A stretch of 64,000 nt of DNA. Origin: Novosphingobium mangrovisedimenti. Its GTDB lineage: Bacteria > Pseudomonadota > Alphaproteobacteria > Sphingomonadales > Sphingomonadaceae. The translations under genes and the position numbers were made by a program. The notes below the pieces were generated by a model, which did no database searches, was not told the DNA's origin, and saw only the letters and a list, made by a program, of their open reading frames with translations. The stretch lies in the NCBI RefSeq assembly GCF_025153475.1, contig NZ_JANZXA010000008.1, forward strand, positions 124,001 through 188,000, in the 5' to 3' direction. Of the stretch, positions 36,287-44,179 are shown in pieces. The stretch's first letter is position 1. Each line of letters starts with the position of its first letter.

Positions 36287-36907
36287 ATGTCAGCTTCGAA
36301 CACGCAGCGCGGTTTGATTTCGCGCCTAGGCCGTTTTGCGATCGTGACGCTTGCGGCGATGAGCCTCACCGCCTGCGGTTTCAACTCGGTACCCACCAAG
36401 CAGGAGGCCGCAAAGGCCAAGTGGGCTGACGTGGAAGCCGCCTTCCAGGAACGCGCCAACCTCGTCCCCAACCTCGCCGCCGTCGCCAAGGGTGCGGCCG
36501 AGCAGGAGAAGGAAATCCTGACCGGCGTGATCGAGGCGCGCGCCAAGGCAACCTCGATCCAGATCAGCGGCGACGACCTGCAGGATCCGGCGAAGATGGA
36601 ACAGTTCGCCGCCGCGCAGGGCCAGCTTTCGCAGGGCCTGGGCCGGCTGATGGCCAGCTTCGAGGCCTATCCGGACCTCAAGTCGATCACCAATTACCAA
36701 ATGCTGCAGAGCCAGCTGGAAGGCCAGGAAAACCGCATCCGCATCGCCATCCGCGACTACAACGCCTCGGTGCAGGACTATAACACCGAAGTGCGCACCT
36801 TCCCGACGATGATCGGCGCGCGCCTGCGCGGAGCCGATCCGCTGGTGCCCTACAAGGCCGTGACGCCGGGCGCCGAAGTGGCGCCGAGCCTCGAAGGGAA
36901 GATGTGA
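36287..36907 (+). CDS. lemA: LemA-family lipoprotein
   Basis: A 206-residue LemA protein. The signal peptide ends in a lipobox (LTACG), so here it is probably a lipoprotein. The helical LemA domain shows WADVEAAFQERANLVPNL, ITNYQMLQSQLEGQENRIRIAIRDYN and a C-terminal FPTMIGARL. Its function is not defined; LemA genes commonly sit next to TPM-domain genes, as here. It begins a tightly packed plus-strand run of five genes. Confidence 0.93.
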   Translation: MSASNTQRGLISRLGRFAIVTLAAMSLTACGFNSVPTKQEAAKAKWADVEAAFQERANLVPNLAAVAKGAAEQEKEILTGVIEARAKATSIQISGDDLQDPAKMEQFAAAQGQLSQGLGRLMASFEAYPDLKSITNYQMLQSQLEGQENRIRIAIRDYNASVQDYNTEVRTFPTMIGARLRGADPLVPYKAVTPGAEVAPSLEGKM

Positions 36908-36911
36908 GCTG

Positions 36912-37724
36912 GTGATTCGTTTCCGGGCCCTGTTCGCGCCCTTTCTGCTGCTCCTGTGCGCCCTGCTTGCAGGGCCGCAGGCGGCGTGGGCCGCGCCTGA
37001 CTTTCCCAAGCTGACAGGACAGGTCGTCGATGCGGCCGGGATCATCCCCAAGGCCGAGCAAGCGCAGCTGACGCAGAAGCTTGCCGCGCTGGAAAAGCAG
37101 TCCACCCGGCAAATGGTCGTGGTGACGGTCCCCAGCCTGCAGGGCTACGAGATTTCCGACTACGGCTACCAGCTCGGCCGCGAATGGGGGATCGGGCAAA
37201 AGGGCAAAGACAACGGCGTCCTGCTGCTCGTCGCCCCCAAGGAACGCAAGGTGCGCATCGAAGTGGGCTATGGCCTCGAGCCGATAATGACCGATGGCAT
37301 GAGCTTCCTCATCATCAACAAGGTCATCATCCCCTATTTCAAGAAGGACGACTATCCCGGCGGCATCGCGGCCGGGACCGATGCGATCATCAAGCAGATC
37401 ACCCTGCCACCCGAAGAAGCGCAGAAGATCGCGGCGCAGGCCGATCAGCAGCGCCAGGGCAGCGGCGGCGGCATTTCGCTGGGCACCGTAGTGTTCATCC
37501 TCGTCATCCTGTTCTTCGTGGTCATGCCGATGATCAACGAGGCGCGCAGCGGCGGACGGCGTCGGCGTAGCGGCGGCGGTTTCATCTGGATCCCGGGCGG
37601 CTTCGGCGGCAACGACGACCACTGGGGCGGCGGTGGCGGCTGGGGAGGCGGCGGCTTCGGCGGCGGCGGTTTCTCGGGCGGCGGCGGCAGCTTCGGCGGC
37701 GGCGGCGCAAGCGGCAGCTGGTAG
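36912..37724 (+). CDS. TPM-domain (YgcG-type) membrane protein
   Basis: A 270-residue protein with a signal peptide (cleavage near AWA-AP), a periplasmic TPM domain (LTGQVVDAAGIIPKAEQ, KDNGVLLLVAPKERKVRIEV, GYGLEPIMTD), one membrane helix (LGTVVFILVILFFVVMPMI) and a strongly glycine-rich C-terminus of about 50 residues. This is the YgcG layout. GTG start at 36912, four bases after lemA stops, so cotranscribed and probably coupled. The TPM domain is linked in some organisms to photosystem or membrane-protein quality control; here the role is unknown. Confidence 0.9.
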   Translation: MIRFRALFAPFLLLLCALLAGPQAAWAAPDFPKLTGQVVDAAGIIPKAEQAQLTQKLAALEKQSTRQMVVVTVPSLQGYEISDYGYQLGREWGIGQKGKDNGVLLLVAPKERKVRIEVGYGLEPIMTDGMSFLIINKVIIPYFKKDDYPGGIAAGTDAIIKQITLPPEEAQKIAAQADQQRQGSGGGISLGTVVFILVILFFVVMPMINEARSGGRRRRSGGGFIWIPGGFGGNDDHWGGGGGWGGGGFGGGGFSGGGGSFGGGGASGSW

Positions 37725-37737
37725 AGGAGAACGAGAC

Positions 37738-38421
37738 GTGCCCTCCCCCTCCTATCTTTCGGCCGAAGACCACGCGCAGATCACCGCGGCGGTCGCTGAA
37801 GCGGAATTGCAAAGCGCAGGCGAGATCGTCACGATCCTCGCCGACCGATCGGACGGCTATACCGATGTCATTCTGGCATGGTCGGCGCTCGCTGCCTTTC
37901 TCGCGCTGGCAGCCCTCACGATCGTACCCGATTTCTATGTCGGGCTCTACGACCGGATGATCGCCGACTGGGGCCACGAATGGACCCCGCGCGGCCTGTT
38001 CGGGCTGGCGCTGGGCATGGGCAGCATCGCGTTCGCGGCGCTGTTCCTGCTGCAGATGTGGCAGCCCCTGCACTTCTTCCTGATACCGGGGCCGGTCAAG
38101 ACGGCGCGCGTGCACGACCGCGCGATCCGCGCCTTCCGCATCGGCGCCGAACGCCGCACCACCGGGCGCACCGGCGTGCTCATCTACCTTTCGATGCGCG
38201 AGCACCGCGCCGAAATCGTCGCCGACGAAGCCATTGCCACCAAGGTCGATCCCGAGGTCTGGGGCGATGCCATGACGGCGATGCTCGCCCATGTCCGTGA
38301 GGGGCGCATCGCCGACGGCATGAGCGCCGCAGTGGGCAAGGTCGGCGCGATCATCGCCCCGCACTTCCCGCGTGCGGACGACGACGTGAACGAACTTCCA
38401 GACAGGCTTATCGAAGTATGA
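37738..38421 (+). CDS. Second TPM-domain membrane protein
   Basis: A 227-residue protein. An N-terminal segment (SAEDHAQITAAVAEAELQSAGEIV) resembles the start of a TPM-like domain, followed by two membrane helices (around residues 43-65 and 85-108) and a C-terminal soluble part with HRAEIVADEAIATKVDPEVW, the conserved end of TPM_phosphatase-type domains. GTG start at 37738 has GAGGAGA upstream. It overlaps the Nudix gene by four bases (ATGA), so translation is coupled. Confidence 0.85.
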   Translation: MPSPSYLSAEDHAQITAAVAEAELQSAGEIVTILADRSDGYTDVILAWSALAAFLALAALTIVPDFYVGLYDRMIADWGHEWTPRGLFGLALGMGSIAFAALFLLQMWQPLHFFLIPGPVKTARVHDRAIRAFRIGAERRTTGRTGVLIYLSMREHRAEIVADEAIATKVDPEVWGDAMTAMLAHVREGRIADGMSAAVGKVGAIIAPHFPRADDDVNELPDRLIEV

Positions 38422-38981
38422 CTTACATGGATCGCGAACTGGCCGAACACTACGATGGCGACAAACCGGAAGAAATCATGTGGGAAGGCCGGTTCATCAC
38501 GGCCAAGAAGCGGGGCCGCTGGGAATTCGTCAGCCGCGCGCGGGGCATCCACGCGGCGGTGATCCTGGCGGTCGATGACGAGGACCACGTGATCCTCGTC
38601 GACCAGTACCGCGTGCCGCTCGGCAAGCACTGCATCGAACTGCCCGCCGGGCTCGTCGGCGACCACGACGAGCATGTGGGCGAAGATCCCAGCATCGCTG
38701 CCGCACGCGAACTGGAAGAGGAGACCGGCTACCACGCCGGGCACATGGAGAACCTCGGCGAGTTCTTCTCCTCTCCCGGCATGGTCTCGGAAAGCTTCAC
38801 GCTGTTCCGCGCGCACGATCTGGTGAAAGTGGGCGAAGGCGGCGGCGTCGACAGCGAGGACATCGTGGTCCACCGCGTGCCGCTGTCCGGCATCGATCAG
38901 GCAATCGCCGACTGGCGCGAACAGGGCTACGCCATCGACGTCAAGATGCTCATGCTGCTGGCCGCGAAACTGTTGGGCTGA
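38418..38981 (+). CDS. Nudix hydrolase, ADP-ribose pyrophosphatase type
   Basis: A 187-residue Nudix hydrolase. The core motif EDPSIAAARELEEETGY carries the REUxEExGU residues. The upstream glycine segment ELPAGLVG is separated from it by about six extra residues (DHDEHV), so the Nudix box is expanded. The pattern around QYRVPLGKHCIELPAGLV resembles ADP-ribose/sugar-nucleotide hydrolases. It is translationally coupled to the TPM gene and followed two bases later by a small Cys-containing protein gene. Confidence 0.9.
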   Translation: MTYMDRELAEHYDGDKPEEIMWEGRFITAKKRGRWEFVSRARGIHAAVILAVDDEDHVILVDQYRVPLGKHCIELPAGLVGDHDEHVGEDPSIAAARELEEETGYHAGHMENLGEFFSSPGMVSESFTLFRAHDLVKVGEGGGVDSEDIVVHRVPLSGIDQAIADWREQGYAIDVKMLMLLAAKLLG

Positions 38982-38982
38982 C

Positions 38983-39192
38983 GTGCGCACCCGCCCCGGC
39001 ATCTGCCGGCGCAAGGCCCGCTATGCGAGCGAGGAAGCTGCGCTTGAGGTGGCTGCCAGGGCCCCCTTCCCACTGCGCCCCTATCGCTGCGCGTTGTGCC
39101 GGCAGTATCACCTCACCAGCCGCACCAAGGGGATGAGGCTGCCGCGTTTCGAAATCGAACGGCGGCGCAAACTCAAAGAGCCAGCACCATGA
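38983..39192 (+). CDS. Small basic protein with possible zinc-binding Cys/His
   Basis: A 69-residue arginine-rich protein. Cys8, Cys36, Cys39 and His43 (YRCALCRQYHLT) may bind zinc. Comparable short proteins with an RPYxCxxCxxxHLT ending are widespread in bacteria without known role. GTG start one base after the Nudix stop suggests cotranscription. Its last 20 bases overlap the convergent GNAT gene. Confidence 0.7.
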   Translation: MRTRPGICRRKARYASEEAALEVAARAPFPLRPYRCALCRQYHLTSRTKGMRLPRFEIERRRKLKEPAP

Positions 39193-39625
39193 ACTGGTTG
39201 TGCAGGCTGGGCTGGTAGTCGGCAAAAGCCTCGCAACTGACGAAACCCGATCGCCGATAAAGCTCGATCGCCGGTTCGTGCAGCGGCGCGGTACCGGTTT
39301 CCAGATAGAGTTCACGATAACCGCGCTGTCGTGCTTCGGTGATGACGTGGTCCATCAGGGCCCGGCCCACGCCGGAACCGCGCGCCGATGGGGCGGCACG
39401 CATCGATTTGACTTCACCCGTACCGGTGCCGAGATGCTTCAGGGCCGCAAAACCCGCCAGGTATTCATCCCGCCAGGCTGTCCAGAACGTCACATCCGTG
39501 GAAGAAAGCCCGCTCGCATCCAGCGCGAAAGCATGCTCCCCCATCACGCTGCGAAGCTCGTCCAGATGAAAAGCCAGCAGCGCGGAAACGTGGGGCGCGG
39601 CAGGATCATCTTGCCTGATGTCCAC
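39173..39625 (-). CDS. GNAT-family N-acetyltransferase
   Basis: A 150-residue GNAT protein. The acetyl-CoA-binding motif A is SMRAAPSARGSGVGRALMDH, followed by YRELYLETG and AIELYRRSGF, typical of small-molecule or amino-terminal acetyltransferases. The substrate cannot be told. GTG at 39623-39625 is chosen as start; the open frame continues upstream into mmsB. It lies 41 bases after mmsB on the same strand and may be the last gene of the valine operon, although its function may be unrelated. Confidence 0.85.
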   Translation of the reverse strand: MDIRQDDPAAPHVSALLAFHLDELRSVMGEHAFALDASGLSSTDVTFWTAWRDEYLAGFAALKHLGTGTGEVKSMRAAPSARGSGVGRALMDHVITEARQRGYRELYLETGTAPLHEPAIELYRRSGFVSCEAFADYQPSLHNQFMVLAL

Positions 39626-39666
39626 CGGGTATTCTTTCTGCCCGGTATTCGTTCTGCAGCGCGCCT

Positions 39667-40539
39667 TCAAAGCGTCGTGAAGATCGCGCCGAAGTCCTTG
39701 CCGCCATTGCCGGCCTCGACGAAGGCCTTGTAGATCTCCAGCGCATGCTCGCCGAGCGGGACCGTCGCACTGGCATCGTGCGCGCCGTCGATGGCCAGCC
39801 CCAGGTCCTTGAGCATCAGTGCCGAAGCGAAACCGCCCTGGTAGTCGTAGTCCGCCGGGCTGGTTGCGCCGACGCCCGGAACCGGGGTGTAGTCGTTGAG
39901 CGACCAGTTGTAGCCGGTCGACTTCGAGCTGATCTCGTAGAACTTCTGCGGCGCCAGCCCGGCCCTCTTGGCCAGCGCCATCGCCTCGCAAGTGCCGATC
40001 ATGTGGATCGCCAGCAGCATGTTGTTGCACATCTTGGCAACCTGGCCGCTGCCGATCTGCCCGGCGTGGATCACGGCCTTCGACATCGGCTCCAGCACCG
40101 ACTGCGCCTTGGAGAAGGCCTCGGACGTACCCCCGACCATGAACGTCAGCGAGCCGCCGCTGGCCGCCGCGATACCGCCCGAAACCGGGGCATCGACCAT
40201 GGTATAACCGGCATCCTCGGCAAGCTGGGCAACCTCGCGCGCGGTGGCGACGTCGATGGTCGAGCAATCGAGGAACAGCGCGCCCACGGGAGCCTTGCCG
40301 ATCACTTCGCTGGTATAGACCGACTTCACGATCTTGCCGTTGGGCAGCATGGTAACGACGGCATCCGCTTCGGCAACGGCTTCGGAAACGGTCGAGAACG
40401 GCTGACAGCCGTTTTCCTTCGCCTTGGCCAGCGCATCTTCCGACAGATCGAAGGCGTGGACCTTGTAGCCGGCGGTCACGAGGTTCGCGGCCATGCCGCC
40501 GCCCATGTTGCCAAGGCCGATGAATGCGATCGTCTTCAT
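39667..40539 (-). CDS. mmsB: 3-hydroxyisobutyrate dehydrogenase
   Basis: A 290-residue beta-hydroxyacid dehydrogenase that oxidises 3-hydroxyisobutyrate to methylmalonate semialdehyde. Rossmann motif IAFIGLGNMGGGMA at the N-terminus, then DAPVSGGIAAASGGSLTFMV (substrate-binding) and GSGQVAKMCNNML with the catalytic Lys. GGGAG lies before the ATG. With the three upstream genes it completes most of valine degradation; mmsA is not in the window. Confidence 0.95.
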   Translation of the reverse strand: MKTIAFIGLGNMGGGMAANLVTAGYKVHAFDLSEDALAKAKENGCQPFSTVSEAVAEADAVVTMLPNGKIVKSVYTSEVIGKAPVGALFLDCSTIDVATAREVAQLAEDAGYTMVDAPVSGGIAAASGGSLTFMVGGTSEAFSKAQSVLEPMSKAVIHAGQIGSGQVAKMCNNMLLAIHMIGTCEAMALAKRAGLAPQKFYEISSKSTGYNWSLNDYTPVPGVGATSPADYDYQGGFASALMLKDLGLAIDGAHDASATVPLGEHALEIYKAFVEAGNGGKDFGAIFTTL

Positions 40540-40637
40540 GTCATTCTCCCAGGAGCCGTTCCGGTTCGAGCCGTCCGTCTACGGCGCATTGCGGAACCAG
40601 GCAGCCAGCCAAAAGGCCAGCTGCGGTTCGATTGCCG

Positions 40638-41420
40638 TCAGCGGCCCTTCCAGACGCCCGGACGCTTCTCGACGAAGGCCTTCATGCCCTCGGTCTTGTC
40701 CTCGGTGGCGGTCAGCACCTGGAACATGCGGCGCTCCATGATGAGGCCGGTGTCGAGCGTGGTCTCGAAGGCCATGTCGACGAGCTCCTTGTTCATCATC
40801 GCGGCGAGCGGCGGCATCGCGGCAATCGCCTCTGCCGCCTTCATGGCTTCTTCCATCAGCTGGTCGGCCGGAACCACGCGGCTGACGAGCCCCGCACGCT
40901 CCGCCTCGGCGGCGTCCATCATGCGGCCGGTAAGGCACATATCCATCGCCTTCGACTTGCCGACCGCGCGCGTGAGGCGTTGCGAGCCGCCCATGCCCGG
41001 TGCCACGCCGAGCTTGATTTCGGGCTGGCCGAACTTCGCCTTTTCCGAAGCGATGATGAAGTCGGACATCATCGCCACTTCACAGCCGCCGCCCAGCGCG
41101 AAACCATTGACCGCCGCGATCCAGGGCTTGCGCACCATCTTCACGAGCTGGTTGGTCCAGCCCGAGAAGAAGTCCTGCGAATAGAACTCGGCCCCCGACT
41201 TGTCCGCCATCTCCTTGATGTCGGCGCCGGCGGCGAAGGCCTTGTCGCCCGCCCCCGTGACGACCGCGCAGAGCTGCGAGGGGTCCGCCTGGAACTTGCC
41301 GAACGCGTCGATCATGTCGGCCAGCACTTGCGTATTCAGGGCATTGAGCGCCTGCGGACGGTTGAGCGTGATGAGGGTGACGGCACCCTTCTGTTCGACC
41401 AGAATCGTTTCGTAGCTCAT
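40638..41420 (-). CDS. Enoyl-CoA hydratase (methacrylyl-CoA hydration likely)
   Basis: A 260-residue crotonase-family protein. Oxyanion-hole residues lie in [12 protein letters not shown] and [13 protein letters not shown]; the two catalytic glutamates correspond to the sites near GCEVAM and [15 protein letters not shown]. It is close to mitochondrial short-chain enoyl-CoA hydratase. The ATG overlaps the stop of the hydrolase gene (ATGA). In this operon the substrate is probably methacrylyl-CoA, by position. Confidence 0.92.
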   Translation of the reverse strand: MSYETILVEQKGAVTLITLNRPQALNALNTQVLADMIDAFGKFQADPSQLCAVVTGAGDKAFAAGADIKEMADKSGAEFYSQDFFSGWTNQLVKMVRKPWIAAVNGFALGGGCEVAMMSDFIIASEKAKFGQPEIKLGVAPGMGGSQRLTRAVGKSKAMDMCLTGRMMDAAEAERAGLVSRVVPADQLMEEAMKAAEAIAAMPPLAAMMNKELVDMAFETTLDTGLIMERRMFQVLTATEDKTEGMKAFVEKRPGVWKGR

Positions 41421-42460
41421 AGGGCCTTCCATTCCTCTTCGGTGGGGAGCGGCGCGAAGATCGCGTCCAGCATATCGTCGGTCACGCCTTCAGGCGTGGC
41501 GGGGTTCCATTTCGGCTCATTGTCCTTGTCGACGATCACCGCCCTCACGCCTTCGGCGAAGTCGGGCAAGATGAGCACGCGGCTGCCAATGCGGTATTCC
41601 ATCGCCATGTTCTGGGCGAAGGTTTCCAGCTTTTCGGATTCGGCAAGCTGGCGCAGCGAGACCTTGCAGGCCTGCGGGCTCTTGGTGCTGAGCGTTGCCA
41701 GCTCCTTCATCGCCCACCCGCTGTCGTCGGCCTCCAGCGAAGCCAGCACTTCCTCCAGCGTATCGAAGGCGAAATGCTTGCGGATCGCATGCTCATGCTC
41801 GGCAATCGCCGGTTCGGGCGGCGTGACGGCCAGCGCGCTCAGCACGCCGGCGATCTCGTGCCCGGCAGCAATACGATTCTTGGCTTCCTCGAGCGCCTCG
41901 CTCGGCAGGTAGTGCGTGGCAAGGCCCGCCCAGAGGCATTCCTCGCCCTTCAGGCGCGCGCCGGTGAGCGCGAGAAACTGGCCCATGCGCCCCTCGAGCC
42001 GCGAGAGATACCAGCCGCCGCCCACGTCCGGGAAAAGGCCGATACCGGTCTCCGGCATGGCAAAGCGCGTGTGTTCAGTCGCCACGCGGTACCTGGCGGG
42101 CTGCGAAATGCCGACGCCGCCGCCCATGGTGATGCCATCCATGAAAGCGACAATAGGCTTTCCATAGGTGAAGAGCAGATTATTGAGCCGATATTCCTCG
42201 AAGAAGAACTGGCGGCCGGAAACGCCGCCATCGTTCAGTGCGGACTGGCGCAACAGGTTGATGTCGCCCCCCGAACAGAAACCGCGTCCTTCCGAATGGT
42301 CGAGGATCACGACTTTCACTTCGGGATCGGCGGCCCACTCGGTGAGGATCTCGATCATGCCCTGGCACATGCCCAGCGTCAGGGCATGGATGGCCTTGGG
42401 GCGGTTCAGCGAAATGACGCCCGCGATACCCTCGCGGCGGATCAGCAGTTCATCGGTCAT
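41417..42460 (-). CDS. 3-hydroxyisobutyryl-CoA hydrolase
   Basis: A 347-residue crotonase-superfamily enzyme of the HIBYL-CoA hydrolase subfamily, which frees 3-hydroxyisobutyrate from CoA. Signatures are [51 protein letters not shown] and the C-terminal extension with [18 protein letters not shown]. The subfamily is longer than ordinary hydratases by this extension. It is coupled to both neighbours: TAATG with the acyl-CoA dehydrogenase, ATGA with the hydratase. Confidence 0.95.
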   Translation of the reverse strand: MTDELLIRREGIAGVISLNRPKAIHALTLGMCQGMIEILTEWAADPEVKVVILDHSEGRGFCSGGDINLLRQSALNDGGVSGRQFFFEEYRLNNLLFTYGKPIVAFMDGITMGGGVGISQPARYRVATEHTRFAMPETGIGLFPDVGGGWYLSRLEGRMGQFLALTGARLKGEECLWAGLATHYLPSEALEEAKNRIAAGHEIAGVLSALAVTPPEPAIAEHEHAIRKHFAFDTLEEVLASLEADDSGWAMKELATLSTKSPQACKVSLRQLAESEKLETFAQNMAMEYRIGSRVLILPDFAEGVRAVIVDKDNEPKWNPATPEGVTDDMLDAIFAPLPTEEEWKAL

Positions 42461-43602
42461 TACTTGAGCAAGTCCCTGCCGATGATCATGCGCATCACCT
42501 CGTTGGTGCCTTCGAGGATGCGATGGACGCGCAGGTCGCGCCAGAAGCGCTCGATCGGATAGTCCTTGAGGTAGCCGTAGCCGCCGAACATCTGCAGCGC
42601 GCGATCGACCACCGAGGAGCCGGTATCGCTCGCCATCATCTTGGCCATGGCGGCGAAGCGCGTCTTGTCGTGCGTCTTGTGGGTGACCTTGTCAGCCGCG
42701 ATGTAGAGCAACGCACGCGCCGCCTCCAGCTCGGACGCCATCTCGGCAAGACGGAACTGGGTGTTCTGGAACTCGGCGAGAGGCTGGTCGAACTGCTTGC
42801 GGTCCTTCACGTACTGGATCGCCTCGTCGAGACAGCGCTGCGCCCCGCCCAACGAACAGGCCCCGATATTGAGACGACCACCGTCGAGCCCGGCCATGGC
42901 GAACTTGAAGCCGTCCCCTTCCGCGCCGACGCGGTTCTCGACCGGCACACGCACATCCTCAAAGATTACCTGCGCGGTGGGCGAGCTGTTCCAGCCCAGC
43001 TTCTTTTCCGGCGCGCCGAAGCTGAGGCCCGGCGTGTCCTTCTCGACCACGAAGGCCGAAACACCGCGCGACTTGTGCTCCCCGGTGCGGGCCATGACGA
43101 CGTAGACATCGTTGTAGCCGCCGCCCGAGATGAACTGCTTGGTGCCATTCAGCACATAGTGATCGCCATCCAGCTTCGCGCTGGTCTTGAGCGCCGCCGC
43201 GTCCGAGCCCGAGCCCGGCTCGGTCAGGCAGTAGGAGCCGATCTTCTCCATCGTGCACAGATCGGGAAGATAGCGGTCCTTGAGCTGCTGATCGGCAAAA
43301 GTATCGATCATCCAGGCGACCATGTTGTGGATCGAGATATAGGCGCTGGTCGACGGGCAGCCATAGGACATGGCTTCCATGATCAGCGCCGCATCGAGCC
43401 GGCCGAGACCGATGCCCCCGTTTTCCTCGGACACGTAGATCGCGCCGAAGCCCAGCTCGCCGGCGGCCTTCCACACGTCGACGGGATAATGCGACTTCTC
43501 GTCCCATTCCGCGGCGAACGGCGTGATCATGTCGGCGGTGAATTTCCGCGCGGTTTCCTGAATCGCGATCTGATCTTCGGTCAGCCCGAACTGTTCGGTC
43601 AT
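42460..43602 (-). CDS. Isobutyryl-CoA dehydrogenase (acyl-CoA dehydrogenase)
   Basis: A 380-residue FAD acyl-CoA dehydrogenase. Signatures are YCLTEPGSGSDAAALKT, YVLNGTKQFISGGGYND, RKQFDQPLAEFQNTQF, and the C-terminal QMFGGYGYLKDYPIERFWRD with HRILEGTNEVMRMII. The C-terminal pattern and the operon with valine genes point to isobutyryl-CoA as substrate. ATG at 43602 is preferred; an in-frame ATG 21 bases upstream also has a plausible ribosome site. Confidence 0.93.
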   Translation of the reverse strand: MTEQFGLTEDQIAIQETARKFTADMITPFAAEWDEKSHYPVDVWKAAGELGFGAIYVSEENGGIGLGRLDAALIMEAMSYGCPSTSAYISIHNMVAWMIDTFADQQLKDRYLPDLCTMEKIGSYCLTEPGSGSDAAALKTSAKLDGDHYVLNGTKQFISGGGYNDVYVVMARTGEHKSRGVSAFVVEKDTPGLSFGAPEKKLGWNSSPTAQVIFEDVRVPVENRVGAEGDGFKFAMAGLDGGRLNIGACSLGGAQRCLDEAIQYVKDRKQFDQPLAEFQNTQFRLAEMASELEAARALLYIAADKVTHKTHDKTRFAAMAKMMASDTGSSVVDRALQMFGGYGYLKDYPIERFWRDLRVHRILEGTNEVMRMIIGRDLLK

Positions 43603-43632
43603 CTCAGCCCCTGTTCCTGTCATCTCGGCCTC

Positions 43633-44109
43633 TCATGGGCACTTCGTGTACGTAAGCGGTTTCGGTGCGGCTTCCGGCCCGGTGTCCTCGCGAACGAGCG
43701 TCTTGCCGCCGTCGGGTGACGACAACGTGACGTCGAGCACCCAGCTTTGACCTTCGCCGGAAAATTCGAATGCCGCAGTGATCATGTCCTTGTCGCGGGC
43801 CTTGATGAACCCGAGCGTCGCGGCGGACTCGTAGAATGTGAGCGCATCCTCGCTCACTGTCAGCAGCCCCTTGGCATCGCCCTTCGTGCTGGTGCAATCG
43901 GCGGGAACCAGTCCCCAGCGCCCCCGCAGGGCTTCGGGAATAGTGTCGTCCGCCGCAGCCTGTTCCGCGGACACGCCACCTGCCTGCGCCACGGCCTCGC
44001 TGCTGGCCGTGGCCTCCGGCGCGGGACTCCCGCCCGAACAGGCGGAAAGCGCGAGGGCTAGCGCGACGGGGGCAAGCGCGGCAGGGGCTATCAGCGGGAT
44101 GGTCTTCAT
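43633..44109 (-). CDS. Putative lipoprotein
   Basis: A 158-residue protein with a signal peptide ending in a lipobox (LALSAC), then a low-complexity Ala/Ser/Glu-rich linker and a small globular domain (PEALRGRWGLVPADC, LTVSEDALTFYES, TYTKC). Two conserved-looking cysteines (ADCTST and TKCP) may pair. I recognise no named domain. AAAGGAG lies upstream of the ATG. It precedes the acyl-CoA dehydrogenase gene by 30 bases and may be cotranscribed, but a link to valine catabolism is not evident. Confidence 0.75.
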   Translation of the reverse strand: MKTIPLIAPAALAPVALALALSACSGGSPAPEATASSEAVAQAGGVSAEQAAADDTIPEALRGRWGLVPADCTSTKGDAKGLLTVSEDALTFYESAATLGFIKARDKDMITAAFEFSGEGQSWVLDVTLSSPDGGKTLVREDTGPEAAPKPLTYTKCP

Positions 44110-44179
44110 CGGTCTTCTCCTTTGCAGGTCCGGATGAAACCCGGAACGCTTCCAGGCCCATCCGGTTGCCGCAAAAGTA

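Noticed and set aside
37560..37720. Repetitive GGC-rich sequence as a possible repeat array
   Set aside because: It is the codon pattern of the glycine-rich tail of a TPM protein, with no regular spacers as in CRISPR.
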